64,000 nucleotides of DNA from assembly GCF_008704715.1 (NCBI RefSeq), contig NZ_CP023689.1, forward strand, positions 868,001 to 932,000, given 5' to 3'. The stretch comes from Streptomyces chartreusis (lineage in GTDB: Bacteria; Actinomycetota; Actinomycetes; Streptomycetales; Streptomycetaceae). Shown piece after piece: positions 17,329 through 26,445 of this stretch (the stretch's first letter is position 1; every line of letters begins with the position of its first letter). The notes beneath the pieces were generated by a model. It had not been told where the DNA came from. It searched no databases and saw only the letters and a list, made by a program, of their open reading frames with translations. The translations under genes and the position numbers were made by a program.

Positions 17329-18030
17329 ATGACAGGGCCAGGCACCTTCTCGGAGCAGAACCCGATCCGCGTGTTCCTGCTGGACGACCACGAGGTCGTA
17401 CGTCGGGGCCTGACCGACCTGCTCGACGCCGAACCGGACATCTCCGTGGTCGGCGACGCCGACACCGTCGAGCACGCCCTGGTCCGCGGACCGGCCCTGC
17501 GCCCGCACGTCGCGGTGCTCGACGTACGTCTCCCGGACGGCGACGGCATCACCGTCTGCCGTGAGCTGCGCAGCCAGATGCCGGAGCTGGCCTGTCTGAT
17601 GCTGACGTCGTTCGACGACGAGGACGCCCTGCTCGACGCCATCATGGCCGGCGCCTCGGGCTACGTCCTCAAGCAGATCAGGGGCTCCGACCTGGTCTCG
17701 GCGGTGCGCACCGTCGCCTCGGGCCAGTCCATGCTGGACCCCGCGACGACGGCGCGGCTGATGCGCTCGCTGCGGGCCGACCCCGCCGAGACCCCGTCCG
17801 TGCCCCCGGAGCTGGCGAGCCTGTCGCCGCGCGAGCGGGACATTCTCGCCCTGATCGGCGACGGTCTGACCAACCGCGAGATCGGCAGGAAGCTCTATCT
17901 CTCGGAGAAGACCGTCAAGAACCACATCTCGCGGCTGCTGGCCAAGCTGGGCGTCCAGCGCCGCGTCCAGGCCGCGGTGCTGGCCTCCCACCTGGAACAG
18001 CCGGACACCGGGGACCGCCCCACCCGGTGA
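17329..18030 (+). CDS. osdR: NarL/DevR-type response regulator (OsdR-like)
   Basis: A 233-aa regulator. Receiver domain about 12-130 with acidic pair Asp19/Asp20, phospho-acceptor Asp65 in VLDVRLPDGDG, and the conserved Lys in GYVLKQI. The LuxR-type helix-turn-helix follows at about 165-222 (LSPRERDILALIGDGLTNREIG, TVKNHISRLLAKLGV). ATG 17329 is chosen for the AAGGGG just upstream; earlier in-frame starts would overlap the autoregulatory boxes. With the kinase at 5463 it forms the probable two-component pair, though the genes are 10 kb apart. The homology to S. coelicolor OsdR and M. tuberculosis DevR is by recognition, not alignment. Confidence 0.88.
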   Translation: MTGPGTFSEQNPIRVFLLDDHEVVRRGLTDLLDAEPDISVVGDADTVEHALVRGPALRPHVAVLDVRLPDGDGITVCRELRSQMPELACLMLTSFDDEDALLDAIMAGASGYVLKQIRGSDLVSAVRTVASGQSMLDPATTARLMRSLRADPAETPSVPPELASLSPRERDILALIGDGLTNREIGRKLYLSEKTVKNHISRLLAKLGVQRRVQAAVLASHLEQPDTGDRPTR

Positions 18031-18055
18031 GCGCTCCGCACGGGGCCTGCGCCGG

Positions 18056-19312
18056 TCAGACGGGGGCGGGCTCGGGCCGGCGCCCGGCGGTGAGCCTGCC
18101 GGTGTGGGCGAGGGCGGTGACGGCGGCGGCGCAGGCGAGGCCGATGGCGGTCAGGGCCGTCCAGGTCAGCCAGAGGGCGTGGTGCCGCTGGGCGAAGTCC
18201 CACAGCGCTCCGGTGACGAGGTTGCCCAGCGTGATGCCCAGGCCGGAGATGGTGTTGTAGAGGCCGTAGTGGGTGGCGACCAGTCGGTTGCCGGACAGGG
18301 CGACGATGGTGTCCATCTCGAACGGGTAGACCACGGCGGAGCCCACCGCGAGCAGGACCACCGCGACGACCAGTGCGGCCAGCGCCGCCGTCGAGGAGCC
18401 GCGCGGGACCAGCGCCAGCGGCAGGAAGGCCAGCCCCATCGCGGCCAGTCCCCGTGTCAGTGCCTGGTCGGATCGCCAGCGCCGTCCGGCCCAGCCGGTC
18501 AGGCGCAACTGGCCGACGACGGCGACCGCGGCCGAGACGACGAACAGTCCGCTGGTGACCGCGGTGGCGTTGGTGCCGAGGGCGTCGGCGGCCGCCAGCG
18601 GGAGCGCCAGGTAGACCTGGAAGGTCAGCACGTACGAGCCGATCATCGCGGCGGCGAAGAGCAGGAACGGCCGGTTGGCGGCGACCTTCCGCCACTGCGA
18701 GAGCACCCCCTCCCGGCGGGCCGTGCCCGGGGTATGACCGGGACGGGCGGGCAGGCGGCGCCACTGGAGCCCGGTCAGCGCGGCGAAGACGGCCGCGGCG
18801 GTCGTGCACACGAGCCGGAAGTCGGCGGCGAGCAGCGCGAGTCCGACCAGCGGGCCCATGAGCATCCCGGCCTGGTAGTGGACGTTGAACACGGCGAACG
18901 CGTCCACCCGCCGCTCGCCCGCCTCGGCGGCCAGGTAGGCGCGGACCGCCGGGTTGAACAGGGCGCCGGCGAAGCCGGTGGCGGCGGACGCCACGATCAG
19001 GGTGGCGAGATTGTCGACCCAGCCGAGCAGCGCGAAGCCCACGGTACGCAGCAGGCAGCCCGCCATGATCGGGATCTTGTGACCGAGGCGGTCGGCGAGG
19101 GTGCCGCCGATGAGGAACATGCCCTGCTGCGAGAAGTTGCGTACGCCCAGCACGAGACCCACGGCCCAGGCCGCCAGGCCGACTCCGTCGGACAGATGGG
19201 CGGCGAGGTAGGGCATCAGCATGTAGAAGGCGAGGTTGATGGCGAACTGATTGGCCATCAACAGCCGTACGGCTGGCGGGAAGGAGCGGGTCTGCCGCCA
19301 CAGCGTCCTCAT
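18056..19312 (-). CDS. MFS transporter (MdtH-like efflux family)
   Basis: A 418-aa permease with about twelve hydrophobic spans. The loop 2-3 signature appears as [12 protein letters not shown] similar N-terminal sequence ([15 protein letters not shown]) is seen in MdtH-type drug exporters. Its ATG overlaps the stop of the upstream cysteine-synthase-like gene by four bases, so the two proteins should be made in fixed ratio. This suggests that the transporter exports the product of that enzyme or a conjugate. It converges on the response regulator with 25 bases between stops. Confidence 0.86.
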   Translation of the reverse strand: MRTLWRQTRSFPPAVRLLMANQFAINLAFYMLMPYLAAHLSDGVGLAAWAVGLVLGVRNFSQQGMFLIGGTLADRLGHKIPIMAGCLLRTVGFALLGWVDNLATLIVASAATGFAGALFNPAVRAYLAAEAGERRVDAFAVFNVHYQAGMLMGPLVGLALLAADFRLVCTTAAAVFAALTGLQWRRLPARPGHTPGTARREGVLSQWRKVAANRPFLLFAAAMIGSYVLTFQVYLALPLAAADALGTNATAVTSGLFVVSAAVAVVGQLRLTGWAGRRWRSDQALTRGLAAMGLAFLPLALVPRGSSTAALAALVVAVVLLAVGSAVVYPFEMDTIVALSGNRLVATHYGLYNTISGLGITLGNLVTGALWDFAQRHHALWLTWTALTAIGLACAAAVTALAHTGRLTAGRRPEPAPV

Positions 19313-20448
19313 CGGGCGGCTCCCGTCAGCCCCGAGGGGCGGGCGGTGGCGAGAGGGTCGGTGACGTGGGTGCAGCGGGTCCAGCGGGTGACGGTCCGTT
19401 CCCCGGGGTGGGCGATCTCGTCCGGGTCGTCGGCCGGCGGATGCCCGAGGAGGCCGTGCTCACGGCAGTAGGGGTCGTCGAAGACGGTGCCGACGTAGCG
19501 CTGCGGGCCGTCCGGGAAGACGGCGACGATCCGTTCCTCCGGGGGCAGCACGCGGGCCAGCCAGCGGGCGACGAGCGCCACGGCCCCGACGCTCCAGCCG
19601 CCGGTGGCGTAGTGGTCGCGGGCCAGCCGCCGGGCGGCCCACACCGCCTCGGGCGCGGCGACCCAGTGGACCTCGTCGAAGAGGTCGTAGGCGACGTTGC
19701 GGGGGTAGATGCTGGAGCCCAGTCCCCGCATGATGCGGGGCGCGTTGGGCTGTCCGAAGATCGTCGAGCCCGTGGTGTCCACGCCGACCACCCGCAGGTC
19801 GGGGAAGAATCCCCGCAGGACGGAGGCGATCCCGGCGGAGTGACCGCCCGTGCCCACGGACACCACGAGGCTGTCGACGCGGCCGAGTTGGGCGACGATC
19901 TCGTGGGCGAGCGGGGCGTAGGCGGAGACGTTGTCCGGGTTGTTGTACTGGTCGGGGCACCAGGCGTCGGGCCGGCCGGCCAGGAGTTCCTCGACCCGCA
20001 GACGGCGCGCCTCCTGCCAGCCGCCGGTGGGGTGAGGCGTGTCGACGAGTTCGACCTCGGCGCCGTAGGCGGTGAGCAGGCCCGTCATCAGCGGTTCCAT
20101 GCCCGGGTCGGTGACGACGGTGACGGGGTGACCGAAGGTGGCGCCGGCGAGTGCCAGGCCGAGGCCGAGCGTGCCCGAGGTGGACTCCACGATCCGGGCA
20201 CCGGGCAGCAGCAGGCCCCGTTCACGTGCCGCCCGGACCATGTACAGGGCGGTGCGGTCCTTGATGCCGCCGGGATTGTGGCCTTCGAGCTTCACCCAGA
20301 AGCCACGGCCGGTGGCGGTGAAGGGTTCCCCGATCCACAACACGGGGGTGTCGCCGACCAGTCCGGCGACGGTGTGCATCGGACGTTTGGCGTCGGCCAG
20401 GAGCTGTGCCGGGGAAAGGGGGACGGAGGTACGGCTGGGGTGGTTCAT
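19309..20448 (-). CDS. PLP-dependent cysteine-synthase-family enzyme
   Basis: A 379-aa fold-type II PLP enzyme. The Schiff-base lysine lies in [11 protein letters not shown], the phosphate loop in [10 protein letters not shown], and a glycine-rich [11 protein letters not shown] motif binds the PLP phosphate, as in CysK/CysM. The 50 or so residues at the C-terminus, with several Cys/His, go beyond usual O-acetylserine sulfhydrylases. ATG 20448 is the start at which similarity begins. Coupling to an MFS exporter argues for a specialised product (as in SbnA-type diaminopropionate or thiol-metabolite synthesis) rather than bulk cysteine synthesis. That reading is inference. Confidence 0.85.
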   Translation of the reverse strand: MNHPSRTSVPLSPAQLLADAKRPMHTVAGLVGDTPVLWIGEPFTATGRGFWVKLEGHNPGGIKDRTALYMVRAARERGLLLPGARIVESTSGTLGLGLALAGATFGHPVTVVTDPGMEPLMTGLLTAYGAEVELVDTPHPTGGWQEARRLRVEELLAGRPDAWCPDQYNNPDNVSAYAPLAHEIVAQLGRVDSLVVSVGTGGHSAGIASVLRGFFPDLRVVGVDTTGSTIFGQPNAPRIMRGLGSSIYPRNVAYDLFDEVHWVAAPEAVWAARRLARDHYATGGWSVGAVALVARWLARVLPPEERIVAVFPDGPQRYVGTVFDDPYCREHGLLGHPPADDPDEIAHPGERTVTRWTRCTHVTDPLATARPSGLTGAAR

Positions 20449-20569
20449 GACGTGCTTCTCCTGCGGCCGGTGCCGTGAAGGGGCCGTCGGCCGTGTGCTC
20501 GGGGAAGGGGGCGGAGCTGATCGGCTGCCGTACACCCGGGTCAGGGATCGGGGTCGGCAGCGGGGCCGA

Positions 20570-20998
20570 TCAGGTCCGCCACACGCCGAAGAGGGCCCGC
20601 GCGTGCCCGGCCGACGGCCCGCCGGAGGCCGGAGGAACCGGACTGGGGCGCGAGGGAGGTGCGAGGACGACCGTGTGTCCGCCGGGCAGGGCGTCATGCA
20701 CCACGGGCAGCGCCAGCGTGACGTCACGCGGAGGCTGCACCGTCGGCTCGTCGCCGCCCCAGCAGTGCGCGCCGCTGTCGTGATACGGCGACGACTGCCC
20801 GGTGCCGGCCTGCTGCCGGTCGTGCGGTGTCTGTCCGCAGGCGGCAGCGGCGACGAGCGGGGTGTCCGCACGCGCGTCGCCGGCGAGGGTCGGGCCGTGG
20901 GCGCAGGCCAGCACATGCAGGAGCGCGGCCAGCAGCACGAGCACCGCTCCGGTCCGTGACGCGGAGCGGTGGTGTCGAGGGGCTGACACGGCCGACAT
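20570..20998 (-). CDS. Small predicted membrane/secreted protein of unknown function
   Basis: 142 aa: a short basic N-terminus, then a hydrophobic stretch [20 protein letters not shown] that may be a signal peptide or anchor, followed by a Pro/Ala-rich tail with [16 protein letters not shown] do not recognise a characterised family, though small proteins with this [11 protein letters not shown]-like motif are known to me from streptomycetes. No ribosome site precedes ATG 20998, so a leaderless start is possible. It is upstream of, and on the same strand as, the PLP-enzyme/MFS pair. Confidence 0.55.
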   Translation of the reverse strand: MSAVSAPRHHRSASRTGAVLVLLAALLHVLACAHGPTLAGDARADTPLVAAAACGQTPHDRQQAGTGQSSPYHDSGAHCWGGDEPTVQPPRDVTLALPVVHDALPGGHTVVLAPPSRPSPVPPASGGPSAGHARALFGVWRT

Positions 20999-21073
20999 GA
21001 GAACAAACCGTAATCAGTCGCGTACGCAAAGCTCACCGCACCGACGACGGCTCACCGCATCAGGTGACGCATG

Positions 21074-21087
21074 GCCCTGATTGGCCC
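21074..21087. promoter_or_regulatory. Weak dyad resembling the stress-island box
   Basis: GCCCTGATTGGCCC matches 10 of 14 positions of GGGCCGATCGGCCC and lies about 75 bases upstream of the gene at 20570-20998. It could extend the regulon beyond the response regulator, but at this level of match a chance occurrence in high-GC DNA is possible. Confidence 0.25.
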
Positions 21088-21164
21088 TATGCCCCGCCGT
21101 GACGCGATCCACCGACCGGCGGTGGTCCCGCCCCGCGGGCGACGGCGTCAGCCGGTGAGGCCGG

Positions 21165-21836
21165 TCAGTCGGCCAGCCGGTCCTCGATGAGGGCCTTGAA
21201 CTCCTTGTAGGTACTGGGGTTCTGGATCCTGGTGCCGTCGAAGAAGAAGGTCGGTGTGCCCTGGACGCCGAGGCCGATGCCGTCGCGCTGGTCCTCCCGC
21301 ACGCGCCCGGCTACCTTCGGATCGGCCAGGGCCGCGTCGAACTGGCCCATGTCCAGGCCGAGTTCCCGGGCGTAGCCGCGGAAGACGTCCTTCTTCGGCT
21401 CCTGCGACTCGCCCCACTCCTTCTGCGTGGTGAACAGCTTGTTGTACATGGCCTCGAACCGGCCCTGCCGGGCGGCGGCTTCGGCGGTGCGGGCGGCGAG
21501 TTCGCCGTTGCGATGGCCCGGCATCGGGAAGTAGCGGGCGACGAAGGTGACGCGGTCGCCGTACTCCTCGCGCAGCTGCTCCACGGCCGGGTAGTACGCG
21601 CCGCACGCCTCGCACTCGAAGTCGAGGAACTCCACGATCGTCAGCTCGCTCTTCGCCGGGTCGCTGAGCCGGTGGCTGGAGTCCCGTACCGGCAGGGCCT
21701 CCGCGGCGGGCTGCACGTCGAGGCCACCGCCGCCGCGTTTGTCGTCGGGGGCGAGCAGCAGGTAGGAGCCGAACGCGGCGGCGAAGCCGGCCAGGAGCAC
21801 GGCGGCGACGATCAGCTGCTTCTTGAGTTTGTTCAT
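21165..21836 (-). CDS. Membrane-anchored DsbA-like thiol-disulfide oxidoreductase
   Basis: A 223-aa protein. Residues about 8-28 form an uncleaved signal anchor (QLIVAAVLLAGFAAAFGSYLLL region), followed by a thioredoxin-fold DsbA domain outside the membrane. The active site is C-E-A-C in FECEACGAYYP, rather than the classical C-P-x-C, and the cis-proline loop is VQGTPTFFFDG. ATG 21836 is chosen because GAGGAAACAGGC precedes it; the frame is open for 60 codons upstream without a better start. It probably oxidises or shuffles disulfides in exported proteins. Confidence 0.88.
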   Translation of the reverse strand: MNKLKKQLIVAAVLLAGFAAAFGSYLLLAPDDKRGGGGLDVQPAAEALPVRDSSHRLSDPAKSELTIVEFLDFECEACGAYYPAVEQLREEYGDRVTFVARYFPMPGHRNGELAARTAEAAARQGRFEAMYNKLFTTQKEWGESQEPKKDVFRGYARELGLDMGQFDAALADPKVAGRVREDQRDGIGLGVQGTPTFFFDGTRIQNPSTYKEFKALIEDRLAD

Positions 21837-22076
21837 GCCTGTTTCCTCGGGGTGTCGGGGGACGGGGATGACTCCGGTGGCCCGGGCGATGGCGCCGGCG
21901 TCGTACTGGTCGGCCATCGGGTCCTCGACCCAGGGCCGCTCGAGCCGCGACCACCAGCCCTCGCCGATCCGCGCGGTGGAGCTCATCAGGGAGATGCTGA
22001 ACCAGGAGTGGAACGGCATCGTCAGGGACCAGCGCGAACAGCCGTCCGAGGAACGGCGGTCGGCGCGTCGTGCCCG

Positions 22077-22748
22077 TCAGGGCAGGAGCAGGCCGCCGAT
22101 CGGCATCGGCCGGAAGGGGGCGAAGGAGACACGGACGCTCAGAGGAGGCGCCCTACCCGTGTGCCGCCGTACCGGCGTCGCCGACCGCGGCGGTGTCCTG
22201 TCCTCGCTGATGACGGCCGCCGGCCCGGTGCCGTGCACCCGGCCGAGGAACGGCCACACGAACAGCAGCAGCCGATGTACGGCGTCCAGCATCGGCCTGC
22301 TCTGCCACAACAGCCGTTCGGTCACGCCGAGAAGCCGGGCGGCGACGACCACGGTGACGAGATGCCCGGCGAGCACGACGCCCGCGGGCGGGCTCGCGTC
22401 GGCGCCGTGCTCGACCAGTGAGAACAGACCGGACGACGGCACCGCCCCGCCGGTCATCGCCTGGCAGGCACCGGGCAGTGCGTAGGCGAGATGCGAGGCG
22501 ATCTGCGCGGCCGCGAGGGCGCCGACGACCTGAGTGTCGGTCAGCCGGCGCCGGGTCAGCAGCATCGCGCCGGGCACTGCCACGGCCGCCACGGCGGCGA
22601 CGATGATCCACCGGGGTGCGTGACACCGGGTCAGGACGTGCCCGACGAGCGGCAGCAGCACGCACACCGCCGCGAGCACACCGGACCGCAACCCGCGCAT
22701 CGCACCGGACGCCGGGGAGGCGTTGCCGGTGGGGCGGAGCGGTCGCAT
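22077..22748 (-). CDS. Integral membrane protein of unknown function
   Basis: About 223 aa with four or five hydrophobic spans (around VLAAVCVLLPLVGHVL, WIIVAAVAAVAVPGAM, VVGALAAAQIASHLAYAL, VVLAGHLVTVVVAARLL, HRLLLFVWPFLG) and a basic C-terminal tail. I do not recognise the family. GAAGG lies ten bases before ATG 22748; the frame is open to 22817 and another ATG is at 22700. It is on the same strand as the DsbA-like gene, 240 bases upstream. An almost exact 30-base tandem duplication lies about 50 bases before its start. Confidence 0.6.
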   Translation of the reverse strand: MRPLRPTGNASPASGAMRGLRSGVLAAVCVLLPLVGHVLTRCHAPRWIIVAAVAAVAVPGAMLLTRRRLTDTQVVGALAAAQIASHLAYALPGACQAMTGGAVPSSGLFSLVEHGADASPPAGVVLAGHLVTVVVAARLLGVTERLLWQSRPMLDAVHRLLLFVWPFLGRVHGTGPAAVISEDRTPPRSATPVRRHTGRAPPLSVRVSFAPFRPMPIGGLLLP

Positions 22749-22800
22749 CGGGATCCGGCCTTCGAGAAGTCCGGCGCGCGACCGGAGCGGAGGTGCGGCG

Positions 22801-22864
22801 CGGGATGGCCCCGGCACGCCTCATGCAGCGTGGCGGGATGTGCCCCGGCACGCCTCATGCAGCG
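22801..22864. repeat. Tandem duplication, two units of about 30 bases
   Basis: Unit one is 22801-22830 and unit two 22834-22864; they differ by a single inserted T. Both contain CCCGGCACGCCTCATGCAGC. The block lies between the membrane-protein start and the catalase stop. Confidence 0.85.
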
Positions 22865-22945
22865 TACTCACCCCGCCCGCCGGTCACGCCTCCGGGTTGA
22901 CCGCCCGGCAACCCTCGGCCCGTACGGCGCCGATCGCGCGGCCCG

Positions 22946-24466
22946 TCACGCCTTGTGCTGCATGGAGCGCCGTGCGGGGTTGGCCTGTTCGGCGGCCTTG
23001 GGGTCCTTCTCGTCGGCCTTGGCCCGTACACCGTCGGCGATGCGTTTGCCGATGGTCTCGTCGATGTTGGACCAGTACTCGAAGGCCCGCTCGAGGACCG
23101 GTTCGCTCACTCCGTTGAGGAGATGTCCGACGACATTGTCGACCAGACGGTCCCGGGCGGCATCGTCCAGGACCTCGCGCACCATGGTGCCGGGCTGGCC
23201 CCAGTCGTCGTCCTCCGGGTGGGAGACGTAGGCGGCGCGGGTGATCTCGCCGTCGGCCGCCCAGCTGGGCGGCTGCCCGTAACGCTCAGTGTCCGCGGCG
23301 GGACCGCCCTTGGAGTTCGGGGCGTACACCGGGTCGGTGGTGTTCCGATAGGCCATCGCGCCGTCCTTGGAGTACGTGTGGACGTCGACGACGGGGGCGT
23401 TCACCGGCAGCTGCTGGTAGTTGCCGCCGATGCGGTGGCGGTGGGCGTCCGCGTAGGAGAACAACCGGGCCAGCAGCATGCGGTCCGGGCTCGGTCCGAT
23501 GCCCGGGACGAGGTTGTTGGGCTGGAACGCCGCCTGCTCGATCTGGGCGTGGTTGTCGGTGGGGTTCCGGTCGAGCGTCATGCGGCCGACCGGGATGAGC
23601 GGGTAGTCACCGTGCGGCCACACCTTGGTGAGGTCGAACGGGTTGAACCGGTAGCCCGCGGCCTCCTCGTACGGCATCACCTGCACGTACAGGGTCCAGC
23701 TCGGGTGGTCACCGTCCCGGATGTGCTCGAAGAGATCCCGTGTGTGGTAGTCAGTGTCGGCCGCGGCCATCTGATCGGCCTCGTGCTGGGTGAAGTACTC
23801 GATGCCCTGATCGGTCTTGAAGTGGTACTTCACCCAGAATCGCTCGCCGACGGCGTTGATCCACATGTAGGTGTGGGAGGTGTAGCCGTTCATGTGGCGC
23901 CAGGTCCGCGGGATGCCCCGGTCCCCCATCAGCCAGGTCACCTGGTGGGCGGATTCCGGGGAGAGGGTCCAGAAGTCCCACTGCATGTCGTGGTCGCGCA
24001 AGTTGTTGTCCGCGCGGCGCTTCTGGGACCGGATGAAGTGCTGGAACTTCATCGGGTCCTTCACGAAGAAGACCGGCGTGTTGTTGCCGACCATGTCGTA
24101 GTTGCCTTCGCTGGTGTAGAACTTCACCGCGAAGCCGCGCGGGTCACGCCAGGTGTCCGGGCTGCCACGCTCGCCGGCGACGGTCGAGAAGCGGATGACC
24201 AGGTCGGTGCGGGTGCCCGGCTGGAACAGGGCCGCTTTCGTGTAGGCACTGACATCGTGCGTGACCTCGAAGCGGCCGAACGCACCGCTTCCCTTGGCGT
24301 GCGGCTGGCGCTCGGGAATCCGTTCCCGGTTGAACTGCGCCATCTGCTCGATCAGGTAGGCGTCCTGGAGCAGGATCGGCCCCCCGGGGCCCACGGTGAG
24401 TGAGTGTTCGTCGCTCTCCACCGGCGCGCCGGAGTCGGTCGTGGTGGCGGGTCGGATCTCCGTCAT
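22946..24466 (-). CDS. katA: Monofunctional haem catalase
   Basis: A 506-aa small-subunit haem catalase. The catalytic histidine is His56 in HAKGSGAFG, the distal asparagine lies in [15 protein letters not shown], and the proximal haem-ligand tyrosine in [12 protein letters not shown]. The start is ATG 24466 with AAAGGCAG before it. It degrades hydrogen peroxide in the cytosol. No catR/fur-type regulator is adjacent, but an imperfect inverted repeat at 24541-24578 lies in the promoter. Length and motifs are complete, so the enzyme should be active. Confidence 0.96.
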   Translation of the reverse strand: MTEIRPATTTDSGAPVESDEHSLTVGPGGPILLQDAYLIEQMAQFNRERIPERQPHAKGSGAFGRFEVTHDVSAYTKAALFQPGTRTDLVIRFSTVAGERGSPDTWRDPRGFAVKFYTSEGNYDMVGNNTPVFFVKDPMKFQHFIRSQKRRADNNLRDHDMQWDFWTLSPESAHQVTWLMGDRGIPRTWRHMNGYTSHTYMWINAVGERFWVKYHFKTDQGIEYFTQHEADQMAAADTDYHTRDLFEHIRDGDHPSWTLYVQVMPYEEAAGYRFNPFDLTKVWPHGDYPLIPVGRMTLDRNPTDNHAQIEQAAFQPNNLVPGIGPSPDRMLLARLFSYADAHRHRIGGNYQQLPVNAPVVDVHTYSKDGAMAYRNTTDPVYAPNSKGGPAADTERYGQPPSWAADGEITRAAYVSHPEDDDWGQPGTMVREVLDDAARDRLVDNVVGHLLNGVSEPVLERAFEYWSNIDETIGKRIADGVRAKADEKDPKAAEQANPARRSMQHKA

Positions 24467-24540
24467 GAGTCTGCCTTTCGTGGTGCGCCAGCAGTGACGT
24501 CGCCCTTCCTGGGGGCATTGCCTCACGCCCACTGGTCGCG

Positions 24541-24578
24541 TGATCCTGAGCGGCAGGGATAAACACCCTCAGGGATCA
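24541..24578. promoter_or_regulatory. Inverted repeat upstream of catalase, possible operator
   Basis: TGATCCTGAG (24541-24550) pairs with CTCAGGGATCA (24568-24578) with one bulged base. Inside lies a direct repeat of CAGGGAT. It is 75-110 bases upstream of the catalase start, in the strongest local AT island. A PerR/CatR-like operator is possible, but I cannot match it to a known consensus. Confidence 0.35.
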
Positions 24579-24672
24579 AAAACGGGAGGCAGCACCCGAC
24601 CGTGCGCCTATCCGTACAGGTCAGCGGCGTTCCAGTCCGCCGAGCGACAGCACCAACACGATCATTGCGGTT

Positions 24673-25038
24673 TCAACACACCTTGCCGGGTCGTGCAGCA
24701 GTGGCCTTGAGGAGATCCCGCAACAGCTCGAAGTCGATGTTCTCGGACTTACGGAATCGCAAGCACCCCTTGCCCATGTCGTGCCCCGCCAGCCGTTCCT
24801 CGAATGCCTCGCGCACGTCACTGCGCATGAGATAGAACGAGATGTATTGCTTCTGGCTGGCAAACGCGATCTCGCAGGCACCGTCCCGCTCATATGCGGG
24901 CATCCCGTAGGCCATGACCTCGTCGAAGCCCACCAGCTCGTCCCGACACAGCTGCCGCACTTTGGCCAGCGCGACCCTGCGGTCCTCGGGAGCCTCGGTC
25001 AGGTAACCGTCGACGTCGACTGCATTGCTCTGCACCAT
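24673..25038 (-). CDS. DUF1801 family protein (YdhG-like)
   Basis: A compact 121-aa cytosolic protein with the family's features: a helical start (DVDGYLTEAPEDRRVALAKVRQL), the EVMAYGMPAYE loop, FASQKQYISFYLM strands, and a C-terminal MGKGCLRFRKSENID segment. The fold is that of the frataxin-like/DUF1801 group; the function is unsettled, and an iron-handling role has been proposed for Bacillus relatives. It is isolated from its neighbours, and its composition is slightly less GC-rich than theirs. Confidence 0.82.
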   Translation of the reverse strand: MVQSNAVDVDGYLTEAPEDRRVALAKVRQLCRDELVGFDEVMAYGMPAYERDGACEIAFASQKQYISFYLMRSDVREAFEERLAGHDMGKGCLRFRKSENIDFELLRDLLKATAARPGKVC

Positions 25039-25196
25039 TCCGTGAGGCTATGCCGAATTCGAAGCCCCGTGCCTCACGCAGCCTCCCTGGCTCACCCTTG
25101 AAAGTTATAGGTACTTCGCGAGCCGCAGGGTCACTACGTTGCCCGCAGTGTCACCTCGACACCGACACGTGAGACACGAACAGGGGAGGAACCCTC

Positions 25197-25577
25197 GTGC
25201 GCAAGCGCATCGTCACAGTCCTCGGCACTCTCGCGGCAGCCTTCATGCTCGCCATCACCCCGGCTTCCGCCCGGAGCCAGGACCCATCCGACACGATCAA
25301 GATCGACCGCGCGGGCACGTTCCAGTACGAGCGCTCGTGCAACAACATCTACACGCTCTACGTCACCTCGAAGTCGGCCCGGGCCATTAAGGGCGACAAC
25401 CCCGCCGATGGGACGGCCTGGTGCGACGGCCACGCCTGGCTCCGGGTAATGGGTGACAGTTTGGGCGAGTGGCGCAACGATGCGAGAGAGGTCAAGCTCA
25501 CCAGCCCCAACGGCAAGTTCCGCTGGGCGTACATCAAGGGCTGCAGCGACTGCTACACCTACATCGTGTACCCGTAG
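25197..25577 (+). CDS. Small secreted protein of unknown function
   Basis: 126 aa beginning at GTG 25197 with GGGGAGGAA just upstream. A clear Sec signal peptide (RKRIVTVLGTLAAAFMLAI, cleavage near ASA-RS around residue 26) precedes a mature part of about 100 residues with four cysteines (SCNN, WCDG, GCSDC) and many aromatics. I recognise no family. Two disulfides would fit a small, stable extracellular domain. It is a single gene facing the minus-strand operon at 25686-29110. Confidence 0.78.
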   Translation: MRKRIVTVLGTLAAAFMLAITPASARSQDPSDTIKIDRAGTFQYERSCNNIYTLYVTSKSARAIKGDNPADGTAWCDGHAWLRVMGDSLGEWRNDAREVKLTSPNGKFRWAYIKGCSDCYTYIVYP

Positions 25578-25685
25578 GTCGTACCGAGGCTTCGGACGAG
25601 CCACGTCATCTTCCGCGACGTGGCCCGTCCGCAAAGTCAACGACGCCTGCCTCTCACGCAGGTCGACCACGCCGCCGTGCGGCGG

Positions 25686-26423
25686 TCAGTCCGACTTCTG
25701 TCGGTGTTCCAGGGCCTCGGCCGCCCGGCGGCGTCGTTTGTCCGTGACGTCCACCGGGGTTCCGGGTCCCGCGGCGGGGTCGTCGGCCCAGCGGCGGAGC
25801 CTGGCCACGAGTTTGGTCAGGCGCTCATCGTCGGGTCGTACGTCGATGGAGAACAGGGCCTCGTACGGGCGGTCGTCGTCGCCGCCCCAGCGGACGACTC
25901 CGTCGCACTCGGCGAGGATGTCGCGGACCACCGCGAGCTGGGCCGGGAAGAAGCCGCCGCGCGCGCCGGGTGGGTAGGAGCCGGGGCGGATCGCGACGGC
26001 CGTACCGGAGGCCTGGTTGCCTTCCGGCCGGTCCAGTCGGACCCGGGACGGGGCGCGCCAACCGGTCAGATCGCCGGTGCGCAGTTCGTCGATCTCGTAG
26101 TGGAAGCGGCGTACGACATGCGTCAGGACGGTGGCCGCGTCGCCGAGACGGACATCCAGGTCGCACGGGGTGCCCTGGATCCTGCGGGTCCACACCGTGG
26201 AGACGTCGTTGGCCCTCTCCTCGATCTCCCAGCCGTTGGGCGATGTCGGCCGGCCGGGTGTGCCGTCGGGCCCGGAGCGTTCGGCGGCCGACGCGGCGGT
26301 GGGCAGGGCCAGTAGTGAGCCGCCGCCGGTCAGTGCGACGGTACCGAGGACCGCGGTGTGTCTGACGACGTCGCGTCTTGTCATGCCTGCAATGCCGGTC
26401 ATGCCTGTCATGCCTGTGGTCAT
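25686..26423 (-). CDS. Tat-exported protein of unknown function (operon with DUF1906 protein)
   Basis: 245 aa. An unusual start with repeated Met-Thr-Gly units is followed by TRRDVVRHTAVLGTVALTGG and an ASAA cleavage region, a reasonable Tat signal. The mature domain has WEIEERANDVSTVWTRR, a strand-rich core, and a basic end. I do not recognise it. Its first codons follow the stop of the 740-aa gene by 22 bases, so it is the third gene of that operon. ATG 26423 is kept as the start because GAAAGAGACC precedes it; ATG 26384 would remove the Met-Thr-Gly repeat and still leave a whole Tat signal. Confidence 0.75.
   Translation of the reverse strand: MTTGMTGMTGIAGMTRRDVVRHTAVLGTVALTGGGSLLALPTAASAAERSGPDGTPGRPTSPNGWEIEERANDVSTVWTRRIQGTPCDLDVRLGDAATVLTHVVRRFHYEIDELRTGDLTGWRAPSRVRLDRPEGNQASGTAVAIRPGSYPPGARGGFFPAQLAVVRDILAECDGVVRWGGDDDRPYEALFSIDVRPDDERLTKLVARLRRWADDPAAGPGTPVDVTDKRRRRAAEALEHRQKSD
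26384..26423 (-). repeat. Nine-base in-frame microrepeat at the start of the Tat protein gene
   Basis: Repeats of about ATGACAGGC encode Met-Thr-Gly units at residues 1-13 and supply four in-frame ATG codons. Gain or loss of a unit would leave the frame intact but change start-codon number. Confidence 0.6.
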
Positions 26424-26445
26424 CTCGTGGTCTCTTTCACGAACG

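Noticed and set aside
22801..22864. CRISPR repeat pair
   Set aside because: Only two units and no spacer; a simple tandem duplication.
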